Assembly (NCBI RefSeq): GCF_900103825.1
Contig: NZ_FNIF01000003.1
Location: forward strand, 62,001-126,000
Reading direction: 5' to 3'
From: Paenibacillus sp. yr247
GTDB lineage: Bacteria > Bacillota > Bacilli > Paenibacillales > NBRC-103111
DNA length: 64,000 bases
The notes beneath the pieces were generated by a model. It was not told the origin of the DNA, searched no databases, and was given only the letters and a program-made list of their open reading frames with translations. A program made the position numbers and the translations under genes. Shown here piece by piece: positions 24,676 to 33,444 of this stretch (positions are counted from its first letter, which is position 1; the number at the start of each line of letters is the position of its first letter).

Positions 24676-26307
24676 TCAATCCTGTCTCCAACCAATTGGA
24701 TACTGATCTGATAACGTTACAGGCAGCCGCCCAACCGCTTTCTCTTTCCCAAGCAGCACATTCGCGAGGGATACCATTGCAAGCGGACGATTTTCATAAC
24801 AAGCCAAATACGTTTTCACCTCAGGGAACTCAAGCAAATCATACGGATTGCGACCAGCGGCCACAATGAAATGCACTTCATCTCTTCGAGCTAGCTCCCT
24901 AACCAACCGGGTCTGTCCAGGAGAGAATGTCGCATTATAAGTGACCATGACAACTTGATTCTTGCCCTCACAAGCTTCCAGTACAGACGATATCTCTACA
25001 TCAGAAGGATACAATCCCAAGTAAACCTCTTCAACGTGCTTTCCTGCTATTTCAGACAAAGCACATCCTAGGGTGCCATTACGATCAACAATCTCATCGA
25101 TCTCTGTTCCCTTTTGCACTTCCGTCCAGATGACAAGCGTCGATTTATTCATTTCGAGGGATTTACCGATTTCATCCTTAACCAGCGTAATGCTTTTGCG
25201 GCTAAGCTCTTTAGCCAGATGCTGATGCTCTGGTGTAGAAATAGGTCCTTCTGGAATCGGGGCTAATGTTTCAAAACGAATCTCTCTCTTATATTTATAG
25301 GTCATAATCCGCAGCACTGACTCATCAATTCGCGACTCCGGAATTCGTCCGCTTTCAACCGCTGCAATAACCGCTTCTATCGCGGAAACTTGGCGATCCA
25401 GCAAATGACTAACTAAAATGATATCAGAACCGGCCTCAATCGCACGAATGGCACCTTCAGCCACCCCGATACCTTCAGAGATCGCCTTCATCTCCAGACA
25501 GTCCGTTACGATTAGCCCTTTGAAGCCAAGCTTCTCACGCAGCAGCTCGGTTAAAATGCGATACGAAAGCGTCGAGGGAACACCGTTTTCCTCAAGTGCC
25601 GCGAACACAACATGCGCCGTCATAATGGCGTCTACACCGCCTTCAATCGCTTTTACGAAAGGGGCTAGCTCAAGCTCCATCAGCCGCTCCATACTGTGCG
25701 GGACAACCGGAAGATCATGGTGAGAATCCTCTGACGTATCCCCATGCCCAGGGAAATGCTTGACCGTGGCAATAACGCCCATGTCCTGTAGGCCTTTCAC
25801 AGCATGAGTGCCCATATCACTTACAATCGCAGCGGTTTCACCGTAAGAACGTACCCCGATGACCGGATTCAATCGATTATTATTAATATCCAAGCATGGC
25901 GCGAAGTTCATGTTCACGCCCATTTGACGTAATTCCTTCCCCATCACCTTTGAGCTTGCATAAACGCCGGCTGGTGCAAAAGCAGCCCCCAAGGCCATAT
26001 TTCCCGGCAGCAATGTTGCTCCTTTTTCAATACGGGAAACCATGCCCCCCTCTTGATCTACCGCAATGAATAACGGCTGGCCGCCGCTGCGAAGGCTCAT
26101 AGCTTGCAGCTCAGCTGATAAATGAGCCAATTGGTGCGCATCTTTTACATTGCGACGAAAATAGATGACACCTCCCAGCCCGTACTTTTCAATTAATTGG
26201 GTAATTGAAGCATTAGGCTCCAAGGATTCAAAGCCACAAATAAACAGTTGACCAACTTTTTGACGCAAGCTTAAAGGTTGATGATGATGGCTTGATGAGG
26301 ATGACAT
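24676..26307 (-). CDS. nagZ: Beta-N-acetylhexosaminidase, glycoside hydrolase family 3
   Basis: A 543-residue GH3 enzyme of the NagZ type with a C-terminal extra domain. FIAVDQEGGMVSRI, then KHFPGHGDTSEDSHHDLP (catalytic His/Asp loop unique to NagZ-type enzymes) and VTDCLEMKAI (nucleophile Asp, near residue 280) are all present. It releases terminal GlcNAc from muropeptides or chito-oligosaccharides. No signal peptide is seen, so it is probably cytoplasmic. ATG 26307 is placed ten bases after AGGAG; the GTG at 26316 is too close. It is the last gene after a YesMN-SBP operon with lost permeases, so the operon originally imported an amino-sugar oligomer. Confidence 0.9.
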   Translation of the reverse strand: MSSSSSHHHQPLSLRQKVGQLFICGFESLEPNASITQLIEKYGLGGVIYFRRNVKDAHQLAHLSAELQAMSLRSGGQPLFIAVDQEGGMVSRIEKGATLLPGNMALGAAFAPAGVYASSKVMGKELRQMGVNMNFAPCLDINNNRLNPVIGVRSYGETAAIVSDMGTHAVKGLQDMGVIATVKHFPGHGDTSEDSHHDLPVVPHSMERLMELELAPFVKAIEGGVDAIMTAHVVFAALEENGVPSTLSYRILTELLREKLGFKGLIVTDCLEMKAISEGIGVAEGAIRAIEAGSDIILVSHLLDRQVSAIEAVIAAVESGRIPESRIDESVLRIMTYKYKREIRFETLAPIPEGPISTPEHQHLAKELSRKSITLVKDEIGKSLEMNKSTLVIWTEVQKGTEIDEIVDRNGTLGCALSEIAGKHVEEVYLGLYPSDVEISSVLEACEGKNQVVMVTYNATFSPGQTRLVRELARRDEVHFIVAAGRNPYDLLEFPEVKTYLACYENRPLAMVSLANVLLGKEKAVGRLPVTLSDQYPIGWRQD

Positions 26308-26334
26308 AAATGACACGCTCCTAGAGTGAGTGGG

Positions 26335-26427
26335 TTATACTTTAATACCTACAATGATCCGCTTTTGCAAAATAAGAAAGATCAGCACAACGGGGATAAC
26401 GCTAAACCATAACGAAGCGACATCATC
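26335..26427 (-). pseudogene. C-terminal remnant of a sugar ABC transporter permease
   Basis: Between the binding-protein stop and nagZ, a minus-strand frame reads ASLWFSVIPVVLIFLILQ then KRIIVGIKV and a stop at 26335-26337. This is the typical last membrane helix and tail of MalG/UgpE-like permeases (relatives end in ...LFQKYIVEGI...). Only about 30 residues remain; the rest of this permease and the other permease of the pair are gone. The junction lies about 12 bp after the SBP stop. Confidence 0.7.
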
Positions 26428-26438
26428 ATATCAACCTA

Positions 26439-27803
26439 CTATTTGGTATGGGTTTCTTCCTTATTCGAAGCTTCTTGCTGCTTCTGTATGTCCGCCATCA
26501 GAGAGACCGGATCTATTCTTCCACCGATTAATTCTTGCATACCGCGCTCTAATTTTTCCCGGACTTTCGTTTGGATATGGGAGTCAAAGGCTGGGAAAGC
26601 ACCTTTACTGCTAGCAAAAACAGTCAAAATTTCCGTAATGAGCGGATTCACATTGCTCGTATCCTGAAGCTTCATTGCAGGCGGCATTCCCTCTTCGACA
26701 AGCTGTCTTTTTTGCATAGATTCATTGTACATTTGTTTTATGAACTCCTTGATCGCCGCAAGCTGACCTGGCGTCACTTTCTTGGAAAAGCCATAGGCAT
26801 TAGACCATCCGCCATTGATATAGCCATCACCTGGACCGCCCATTGCCGGGAAACTCATGAAGCCTACATCCTTTACAATGGCTGACTTCTCAGGATCAAG
26901 CAGCGGTGTATTAGCCCAACTGCCATCGAACATGAAAGCCGCTTCGCCGCTGCTAAATTTATTTTGCTGCTCGGCATAAGACAGTGCTAAGCTGCCTTCC
27001 TGGAAATACCCCTTTTTAACCAACGTATTATATTTCTCGAAAGCATCCACGACATTTTGATCCGTCCATCGTTTACTTCCATCCAAAAAGCCCTCAATTG
27101 AATCGGGGCCGGCAGTGCGCACCCACATCGTATTGCTCATCATGTTAATGACCCAGGAATCTTTGGCCGCCAGTGCGAACGGCGTTATTTTCAGTGCTTT
27201 AAGCTTCGCGGCAGCTGCTAGAAGCTCATCCCATGTTTGAGGCCTTTTCATTTGATGATCCGCCAAAATCTTTTTATTATAGTACAATCCCTCGACATAC
27301 CCCGCCATCGGAATACCATAAATTTTACCGTCAACTGTAAACTCCTCAAAGCTATAGAACTTATCCATTAGTCCCAGGTCATTCAATATTGGCGTCAGAT
27401 CAAGCAGCCTGTTCGCTTTTACATAATCCTTCGTATCGGTTCCGCCGAACAAGTCGAATATTTCCGGTGGATTTCCAGCGGCCATCTCCGCTCTTAGCTT
27501 CTCAAAACGATTGACCTTATCCTCTACTCCATCTAAGGTAATGGACAAGCCTGGCACCTTCGACTCCGTTGCTTTCACAACCTCCTGCAGCATCGCCAGG
27601 CGCTTCTTCTGCGTATCTTTCACTTGTGTATGACGAAGAGTCAAAAGGATCGGATCTCCTTTAGCCGCTGGATGGTTAGGCGTTTCATCCACATTACGGT
27701 GATTTTGATCCTTGTTCAAACTTAAGCTGCTGCAAGCAGACACGATGAACGTTGCACCCATTAAGACTGCCACCGAAATCAACGTTCCTTTTCTCATCTT
27801 CAT
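26439..27803 (-). CDS. Extracellular sugar-binding lipoprotein (ABC transporter)
   Basis: A 454-residue family 1 solute-binding protein. The signal peptide ends in the lipobox FIVSAC (Cys 24), so it is anchored outside the cytoplasmic membrane. PPEIFDLFGGTDTKDYVKAN, KIYGIPMAGYVEGLYYNKKI and AFMFDGSWANTPLL are diagnostic of sugar-binding members. It follows the YesM/YesN-like pair on the same strand. The permeases that should follow are reduced to a C-terminal scrap, so the protein has no dedicated channel unless one is encoded elsewhere; it may still serve as a sensor for the kinase. Confidence 0.92.
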   Translation of the reverse strand: MKMRKGTLISVAVLMGATFIVSACSSLSLNKDQNHRNVDETPNHPAAKGDPILLTLRHTQVKDTQKKRLAMLQEVVKATESKVPGLSITLDGVEDKVNRFEKLRAEMAAGNPPEIFDLFGGTDTKDYVKANRLLDLTPILNDLGLMDKFYSFEEFTVDGKIYGIPMAGYVEGLYYNKKILADHQMKRPQTWDELLAAAAKLKALKITPFALAAKDSWVINMMSNTMWVRTAGPDSIEGFLDGSKRWTDQNVVDAFEKYNTLVKKGYFQEGSLALSYAEQQNKFSSGEAAFMFDGSWANTPLLDPEKSAIVKDVGFMSFPAMGGPGDGYINGGWSNAYGFSKKVTPGQLAAIKEFIKQMYNESMQKRQLVEEGMPPAMKLQDTSNVNPLITEILTVFASSKGAFPAFDSHIQTKVREKLERGMQELIGGRIDPVSLMADIQKQQEASNKEETHTK

Positions 27804-27891
27804 TGATCTCCTTTAAGCTTGCAATTTAAGTATAAAATAACGCCTCTTCATCCTATAGATCCACAAATTCCTAATAAAGGGGCAAATTCCT

Positions 27892-29490
27892 CTACTTAGC
27901 TTCCTTGCGCTTATCACGATACTCCGATGGAATTTCGCCGGTAAACTTCTGAAATACTTTGGTAAAATATCGTCGTTCTATGTACCCCACCGATTTCCCG
28001 ATGTCTGTAATACTTTTATCACTGTGAAGCAGCATGGATTTCGCCAATTCCATCCGATGCTTCGTAACATATTCAACGAAAGTTTCCCCGAAATGCTGCT
28101 TAAATAGTAAGCTAAAATAGCTGGAGCTGATGCCGAGTGAACTCGCAATATCCTCGATTCCGAAATCTTTCGAATAGTGAGTTCTTATATATTCTTTCGC
28201 AGCTGCCATAAGCAGCTCGCTGTTTTTCTTCTTATTCGTCCCTTCCAGCCCTAGTGCTACGAGCTGTACCATGACCTGAATCAGGTGCTGAATGCTTTCA
28301 CTTTTATCCAGTAGGCTCCAGACCTGTTCTTCCTCTTGAATATTGAGTGTATTCATCTCTCGTAATTCGCGCAGTAAGTGAAGAATGAGGAAGTGCAGCA
28401 TCTGATAGGCCCTGGCAAAGGAACTGTCGGGCAAGCCTTCTAGCAGCAATTTCAAACGGTTCAATGCGTCCTCTGTTTTGAGACGGTTAAGCTGTTTGAG
28501 CCCCGTTACAATTTCCTCCACCAAAAACCACAAAGAAGTGTTCGCGTCCGCAGGCTCTTTGGATTCCTTATACAGCAGAACAGACTCCTGCTTCCCCAGA
28601 TTAAGCTGCATGAATCGCTGCAGCTTCCGATAGGCGTTAGAGAGTTGACGGAGTCCAACTGCAACGGGGAAGAAGCCCACACTAATGCCTAATTTGACCG
28701 ATTGCAGCACGTCATTTTGCAGCTGAACAGCAATTTCGCTCAACTTAGTCTGCACCATACTTTCATCGGTTTCATCCCATTGAATAAGCAGGCACCATTC
28801 GCCTTCGCGCATCTGGAGTACCGTGAACTTCAATTTCTCATCCGTTAAAGAATCTTGAAGTACATTTCGTACCGCGAAATTCCAAAGCTTCCGCTCCTTT
28901 TCCGCCCAATGCAATGATTTCTGCGAGTAATTATCGACATCAATCATCGCGAACAGATACGTAAGCGTTTCAAGGTCCATATTATCAATCGGAAGCAGTG
29001 TATTCGGCGTAATTTCCGTATAATTCATCAGTACGTCCTGCATAATTTTCTCATAGGCTAAATTTTTCATTTTGCCCCACTTCTGCTGTTCCTCTTGCTT
29101 ACTTAGCTTCATAACCCTGATTTCATTCGCCAATTTACGAATACAGTTTTCTAACTCCTCGTAGTTAATTGGCTTCAATATATAATCACTTACGCCAACT
29201 CGCATTAACGAGCGTGCATACTCGAAATCCTGATACCCCGTCACCATCAGCACCGTACATTCCTCATTGATTTCGCGCAGCTTTTGAACGAACGTAATCC
29301 CATCCATAAGCGGCATACGAATATCACTCATGATCAGATCCGGTACATGCAAGCCGCAAAGCTCAAGTGCCTCAATACCATTCTTTGCTGTTCCAACAAT
29401 ATCGATCTCTAGTTCATCCCAAGGAATGACCGCCTGCAAATTACGCAAAATGTTAGGCTCATCATCTGCTAATATCGCCTTTAGCTTCAC
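27892..29490 (-). CDS. YesN-like response regulator with AraC output
   Basis: A 532-residue response regulator. The receiver domain has ILADDEPNILRNLQAVIPW, the phosphoacceptor Asp in DLIMSDIRMPLMDG (about residue 55), and the conserved Lys in DYILKPINYEEL. A long helical middle follows, then an AraC double helix-turn-helix (FGIEDIASSLGISSSYFSLL, ITDIGKSVGYIERRYFTKVF). Its start overlaps the kinase stop by four bases. Together with the kinase it should activate the downstream sugar operon (binding protein, lost permeases, nagZ) when substrate is present. Confidence 0.95.
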   Translation of the reverse strand: MKLKAILADDEPNILRNLQAVIPWDELEIDIVGTAKNGIEALELCGLHVPDLIMSDIRMPLMDGITFVQKLREINEECTVLMVTGYQDFEYARSLMRVGVSDYILKPINYEELENCIRKLANEIRVMKLSKQEEQQKWGKMKNLAYEKIMQDVLMNYTEITPNTLLPIDNMDLETLTYLFAMIDVDNYSQKSLHWAEKERKLWNFAVRNVLQDSLTDEKLKFTVLQMREGEWCLLIQWDETDESMVQTKLSEIAVQLQNDVLQSVKLGISVGFFPVAVGLRQLSNAYRKLQRFMQLNLGKQESVLLYKESKEPADANTSLWFLVEEIVTGLKQLNRLKTEDALNRLKLLLEGLPDSSFARAYQMLHFLILHLLRELREMNTLNIQEEEQVWSLLDKSESIQHLIQVMVQLVALGLEGTNKKKNSELLMAAAKEYIRTHYSKDFGIEDIASSLGISSSYFSLLFKQHFGETFVEYVTKHRMELAKSMLLHSDKSITDIGKSVGYIERRYFTKVFQKFTGEIPSEYRDKRKEAK

Positions 29491-31304
29491 AAGCCTTCCC
29501 CCTTATTTTTTGGGATCACGATTTTCATCGTCGTTCCGTGCCCTTCTTGACTGCATATGAACATGCCATAATGTGAGCCATATTGGATCCGTATGCGGTC
29601 AGCTACATTGCTGACACCGAGCCCTCTTCGCTCTTCATTCGTGCCCAATATCTCATGAAATGGCGTCTCCAGCTCTGTTTTGTAATGGAATTTAGCTAAT
29701 TTATCCGCACTAATGCCTATGCCGTTATCAGTCACATAAATCCCAATTCGTTCCCCTTCATTCACAACCTTTATCGAGATCAAACCCATATACGCAATAG
29801 GTTCAAAGCCATGCTGCAGAATATTTTCTACCAACGGTTGGAGAGTAAGCTTTAGGATGTGAAAATCCAAAAGTTCGGAAGGAGCTTCAATTTCATATTG
29901 AAATTGATCTTCAAAGCGGAATTCCTGAATTTCGAGATAACTTTTCAAATGCTCCAGCTCTTGCTTCAACGAAATTTCTTCTCTGCTCTCCATCCCAATG
30001 CGCAGCAAATTACCAAGTCGATATACCATTTGGCTGACTTTTTTTCCTTGGTTCTGGATCGCTAACACATTAATGGATTCCAGTGTATTGAAAAGAAAAT
30101 GAGGCTTGATCTGGGCTTGCAGCAGCATAAGCTCAGCCTTATTTTTACGATCCTGTTGTCGTTTGACTTCTTCCAGAAGATCCTCCACTCGTACAACCAA
30201 ACTATTGAACCCTCTGGCGAGTGCAGACGTCTCATCCTTACCGCTTTCCTCCATACGAGTCGTCAGATCTCCGCGTTCAACCTTTTTCATTGAAGAAAGC
30301 ATACGTAAAATCAACTGAATAATTCGTCGAACGAACACCAGATTGTACACCAGCGCAAAAAATAAACAGATGAACGTAATCCCGGCAACCAGTTTCATAA
30401 TCGTCTCAATTTCACCAGCTACGTATTTCCATGAGGTGATAGACACGACACTCCAATCCCGCACACCCATTTGATTAATATTTAAATGATAGAGTGAAAC
30501 TAAGCTTTTTTCATTTTGAAAATTCGCTTGGAAACTGTGATTGCTTTGTTGCAGATCCAATTTGCCTTGCAGCAGCAGAAGCACATTGGCACCTTCTAGA
30601 TTTTGTTTATTATCATAAAAAATAAGTCCACTCTTATTGACAAGCAAATAGCGCTTCGAGCTTTCCTCATTCGTATTGTATGATTTGAAAATTTGATCAA
30701 GCTCATTAAATTTAAACTTCAGCAGCATAAAGCCAAGGTTGTCCATCGTCCAGAAATCTTTGACCATTCTTGCTTGATAGAACTCCCCGCGGCCAGCCCC
30801 GAACTCCTTATACTCGGAAGGACCTATCCAAAGCGGACTTCCGTTTAATTCCTGTATTTGCCCAAATGCCGTGCTTTTCATCAGCACCGTCCATGGCAAG
30901 GCACTTCCACTTGTACGCCCAGCACTAAACGATTTACCGGCATTGTTGTAAATCACGACCGATTGTATAGGGGAATAGGTCAAAATCGAGCCGCGGAGCA
31001 ATGTATCTAAGGTATTCAAATCATAAGAGGAGGGCGAATCTTCATTCGGCTTTACCTCAATTGTTCGATAAATACCTTGAATGCTGTCTTTTACCATCCA
31101 AAAGTCGGAAAAGTAATTCGCTTCCTTGAACATGTAATAAATGTTACGGGAAATCGCCTGCAAAGTAACCTCGGTCAAATCGCCATATTTTTTCTCGATT
31201 AGCTGTTGTGATACCGTATACACAGCTGATCCCAGCACGAACAAAGGGATAATTATGAAGATTAAAAAACCGATAAAGACTTTTTTGTTCAAATTCATCG
31301 CCAA
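29487..31304 (-). CDS. YesM-like sensor histidine kinase
   Basis: A 605-residue membrane kinase of the LytS/YesM class. TM1 (FIGFLIFIIIPLFVLGSAVY) is at the N-terminus, an extracytoplasmic Cache-like sensor follows, TM2 lies near residue 300, and a HAMP domain precedes the His_kinase box QAQIKPHFLFNTLESIN. The ATPase has YVTDNGIGIS and RRGLGVSNVADRI. I keep TTG 31304 because AAGGGG is seven bases upstream; the ATG two codons later is less well spaced. First gene of the regulator-SBP-nagZ operon. Confidence 0.94.
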   Translation of the reverse strand: MAMNLNKKVFIGFLIFIIIPLFVLGSAVYTVSQQLIEKKYGDLTEVTLQAISRNIYYMFKEANYFSDFWMVKDSIQGIYRTIEVKPNEDSPSSYDLNTLDTLLRGSILTYSPIQSVVIYNNAGKSFSAGRTSGSALPWTVLMKSTAFGQIQELNGSPLWIGPSEYKEFGAGRGEFYQARMVKDFWTMDNLGFMLLKFKFNELDQIFKSYNTNEESSKRYLLVNKSGLIFYDNKQNLEGANVLLLLQGKLDLQQSNHSFQANFQNEKSLVSLYHLNINQMGVRDWSVVSITSWKYVAGEIETIMKLVAGITFICLFFALVYNLVFVRRIIQLILRMLSSMKKVERGDLTTRMEESGKDETSALARGFNSLVVRVEDLLEEVKRQQDRKNKAELMLLQAQIKPHFLFNTLESINVLAIQNQGKKVSQMVYRLGNLLRIGMESREEISLKQELEHLKSYLEIQEFRFEDQFQYEIEAPSELLDFHILKLTLQPLVENILQHGFEPIAYMGLISIKVVNEGERIGIYVTDNGIGISADKLAKFHYKTELETPFHEILGTNEERRGLGVSNVADRIRIQYGSHYGMFICSQEGHGTTMKIVIPKNKGEGL

Positions 31305-31436
31305 TGGCAGACCCCTTCCAAACCGAATCAGGCACCATCCTAGTGTTGGCGCCTTTTCATTCCTTACTATTGATTATAAATGACCCGTAATTTACACTCC
31401 TAGGGATAGGTTTGGTTGCTTCAGGGATAAAATCAT

Positions 31437-31880
31437 CTACTCTTGAACAAGAGAAATTTCAGGCTCCACAGTTACTTCAACGTTACCTTTTAAAGCTTTG
31501 CTGATCATGCAAGTCTGCTCTGCGCGATATGCCGCTTTGCTTATTTTATCCAGTTCCTCTTGCAAAGTATGAATGGGAACGGAAATTCGCGGACGGTGTA
31601 TGATTTTATCTACTTTCATTGCCGGACTGCTTTGCACGAATATCTCCGAGTTAAGCTCAATCGTTGTAATGCCTAGCCGCTTCAGCAGAATGCTGAGCGT
31701 GATGAGATAGCAGGTCCCTGCCGCGCCAAGCAGCATCTCTTCCGGATTCGTCCCGATACCAGGACCATCTAATTGGCTTGGAACCGAGATTGCCGTGACC
31801 AGGTTACCTGCTCGGATGTTACCTGTTCCGTCCAATCCTCCGGTCCATTCTGCCTTTAGTTCAAATCGATGTTCATTCAT
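31437..31880 (-). CDS. OsmC family peroxiredoxin
   Basis: A 147-residue OsmC/Ohr-type protein. The two redox cysteines are in GAAGTCYLITLSILL (about residue 55) and RAEQTCMISKALKG (about 120); TNPEEMLLGA precedes the first. It reduces organic hydroperoxides using thiols. AGGAG nine bases before ATG 31880 supports the start. It follows the SMR gene by 23 bp on the same strand, so the two form one unit. Confidence 0.92.
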   Translation of the reverse strand: MNEHRFELKAEWTGGLDGTGNIRAGNLVTAISVPSQLDGPGIGTNPEEMLLGAAGTCYLITLSILLKRLGITTIELNSEIFVQSSPAMKVDKIIHRPRISVPIHTLQEELDKISKAAYRAEQTCMISKALKGNVEVTVEPEISLVQE

Positions 31881-31903
31881 AGGTTTTCGCTCCTTATATT
31901 CAT

Positions 31904-32224
31904 CTACTTATTCGTATCTGAGTTTATCATTGTTAAAGAATTTTGCCTTTGCGAGGTCTTCGATTGAACTTCGTCCCCAGCGCTGCTTATATGTAAACCA
32001 ATTACTCCTAAAATGATAAGAACAATTGAAATCATCTTCATTATGGAAACCGATTCATTGAACCACCAAATTCCAATGATCGTGATGAGTGCGGTCCCTA
32101 CACCCGACCATATCGCATAGGCCAAACTGACATCGAGCTGCTTAAGAGCCAACATTGCCGTAGTTCCCACCGTTTCAAATAAGATCGCAAGCCGTAGAAA
32201 CGTCCAATTCATATTCCAAACCAT
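31904..32224 (-). CDS. Small multidrug resistance (SMR) protein lacking TM2
   Basis: SMR proteins are four-helix exporters of about 105-110 residues. Here TM1 with the essential Glu (FLRLAILFETVGTTAM) runs directly into the loop and TM3 (LDVSLAYAIWSGVGTALITI) and TM4 (MISIVLIILGVIGLHIS). About 25-28 residues, covering TM2, are missing in frame. The C-terminal tail (about 25 polar residues) is longer than usual. With three helices the fold and antiparallel dimer would be disturbed, so it is likely inactive or altered. ATG 32224 is nine bases after AGAGG. SMR partners often come as gene pairs; no partner is present. A terminator-like hairpin lies in its leader. Confidence 0.75.
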   Translation of the reverse strand: MVWNMNWTFLRLAILFETVGTTAMLALKQLDVSLAYAIWSGVGTALITIIGIWWFNESVSIMKMISIVLIILGVIGLHISSAGDEVQSKTSQRQNSLTMINSDTNK

Positions 32225-32329
32225 CTCAACCATCCTCTACGCTTAAACTGTTAGTTATTATTGTAATGGAATGCGCTGAGTTTCACCAGTTTGAATGCTA
32301 GGCTAATTACCAACAGCGTAAAGCAAAAA

Positions 32330-32364
32330 ATCGTTCTCGCTCCTAGAACTAGGACGAAAACGAT
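32330..32364 (-). terminator. Terminator-like hairpin in the SMR leader
   Basis: On the minus strand ATCGTTTTCGTCCTAG pairs with CTAGGAGCGAGAACGAT (one bulge) and is followed by TTTTTTGC. It lies about 105 bp before the SMR start, so it either ends an upstream transcript or attenuates this one. No known riboswitch (including guanidine classes) was recognised upstream of it. Confidence 0.6.
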
Positions 32365-32385
32365 TATGATTTTAACCATTAGAAA

Positions 32386-32423
32386 AAGGCCGTCCTTATC
32401 TCTAAAACAGATAAAAACAGCCC
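32386..32423 (-). terminator. Second, weaker terminator-like hairpin
   Basis: On the minus strand TTATCT and AGATAA, with flanking GGC/GCC pairs, form an interrupted stem followed by TTTTTC. It is 20 bp upstream of the stronger hairpin. Confidence 0.4.
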
Positions 32424-32460
32424 TATATTACTTACATTGATATCAATGAAAATGCATTAA

Positions 32461-32695
32461 TTAATGTGTTGGAATCAAAACAATGAAAGCCCTACCTCTC
32501 TTCCATCCTTGCGGCTCCAATGACCGCGCCAGTACGAATTGCTTTACAAACACCTGCTGCCGAAACACTTGACGTAGCCTCGGGTTTACCATAAAATGAG
32601 CTGATTTTTACTGCACATTGGGAGAAAAACAAACAAGGAGAGGGGGTTACTTTCTTCTCGCTAATCGTTCGTATAGGGGTAAATGGAGGTTTGGT
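32461..32695 (-). other. Overlapping short open frames of unknown nature
   Basis: Two overlapping minus-strand frames read like protein. One (stop 32492-32494, open up to 32695) contains KKVTPSPCLFFSQCAVKISS and then SAAGVCKAIRTGAVIGAARM but has no start codon except a TTG without a ribosome binding site. The other (ATG 32592 to TAA 32461) gives 43 residues and also lacks a ribosome binding site. This may be the tail of a lost gene or a structured RNA or repeat. From 32696 to 32850 I see only AT-rich sequence. Confidence 0.2.
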
Positions 32696-32849
32696 TTAAA
32701 GTGTTTATATGGTTCATTTCAATCAATTCATATACTATACATGAAAATGAAGTGCATGTCAACTCTATAAACACCTACTATCACTGTAATAGTTCTTATG
32801 ATATTATCATTCCTAAGAATACAATCAAAAACACGGCTGTGAAGCACAC

Positions 32850-32903
32850 GCCGCTTTTCTAGTTCTGCACGTGCTGCTGATCTGAAAAGCGGCTTATTTA
32901 TTT
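32850..32903 (+). terminator. Terminator-like hairpin before the endonuclease remnant
   Basis: GCCGCTTTTC (32850-32859) and GAAAAGCGGC (32884-32893) form a perfect 10-bp stem, followed by TTATTTATTT. It ends 12 bp before the Shine-Dalgarno of the next gene. Confidence 0.6.
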
Positions 32904-32915
32904 CCATGGGAGGTC

Positions 32916-33392
32916 ATGTCATTGAAAGAACTTTTGCACTATACACTTGAAAACTACATATCTCAGCATCTAGCACTTTAACGGTCTGCACCCCGAGTAT
33001 GAAGTAAAAGACTTTCGCGACGGAACTCGCTTTCTGGACTTTGCTTTTCTACGTCATTCCTTGAAACTAGCTATTGAAATTGATGGTTACGGACCACACT
33101 CTTCCCAAATAAGCCGCACCCAATTTGCTGACCAGTGGATTCGCCAAAATCATCTCATCATTACATTGAAAAGGAAATAATTCGTTTGGCTTTAACTATT
33201 GGTAGAGCTTTGAAGCCAAGCGATGTAAGCCAGATGCTTCATTTCGGCTCTCGAAAAGCCTGCCGAATTCTGAAAGAGATGTCTGGAAAATCACTTCTTA
33301 AGCCGGCTGGAGAAGGTATAAAGTGCGTTCGAAGTTACAATGTTCACGAGAATACACAATCAATCTGGGAGGTTAATAACCAAGTAAATTAG
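32916..33392 (+). pseudogene. Broken DUF559-like endonuclease gene
   Basis: GGGAGG precedes ATG 32916, which opens SLKELLHYTLENYISQH and then hits TAA near 32980. In another frame follows the nuclease core LHPEYEVKDFRDGTRFLDFA, IEIDGYGPHS and FADQWIRQNHLI, with the acidic residues expected of the Vsr/DUF559 PD-(D/E)XK fold. A third frame (33135-33392) carries the C-terminal winged-helix part EIIRLALTIGRALKPSDVSQ. Several internal segments of the full-length protein are missing. The gene therefore has at least two frameshifts and deletions. A helix-turn-helix tail fits a DNA-binding nuclease. Non-functional as read. Confidence 0.65.
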
Positions 33393-33444
33393 TAACCTTA
33401 GAATCAGCAGCTTGTTTCCTCACAATACCATAGACTTCCTAAGA

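Noticed and set aside
32365-32700. Guanidine-I (ykkC) riboswitch upstream of the SMR gene
   Set aside because: None of the conserved ykkC sequence blocks could be found on the minus strand; only terminator-like hairpins are visible.
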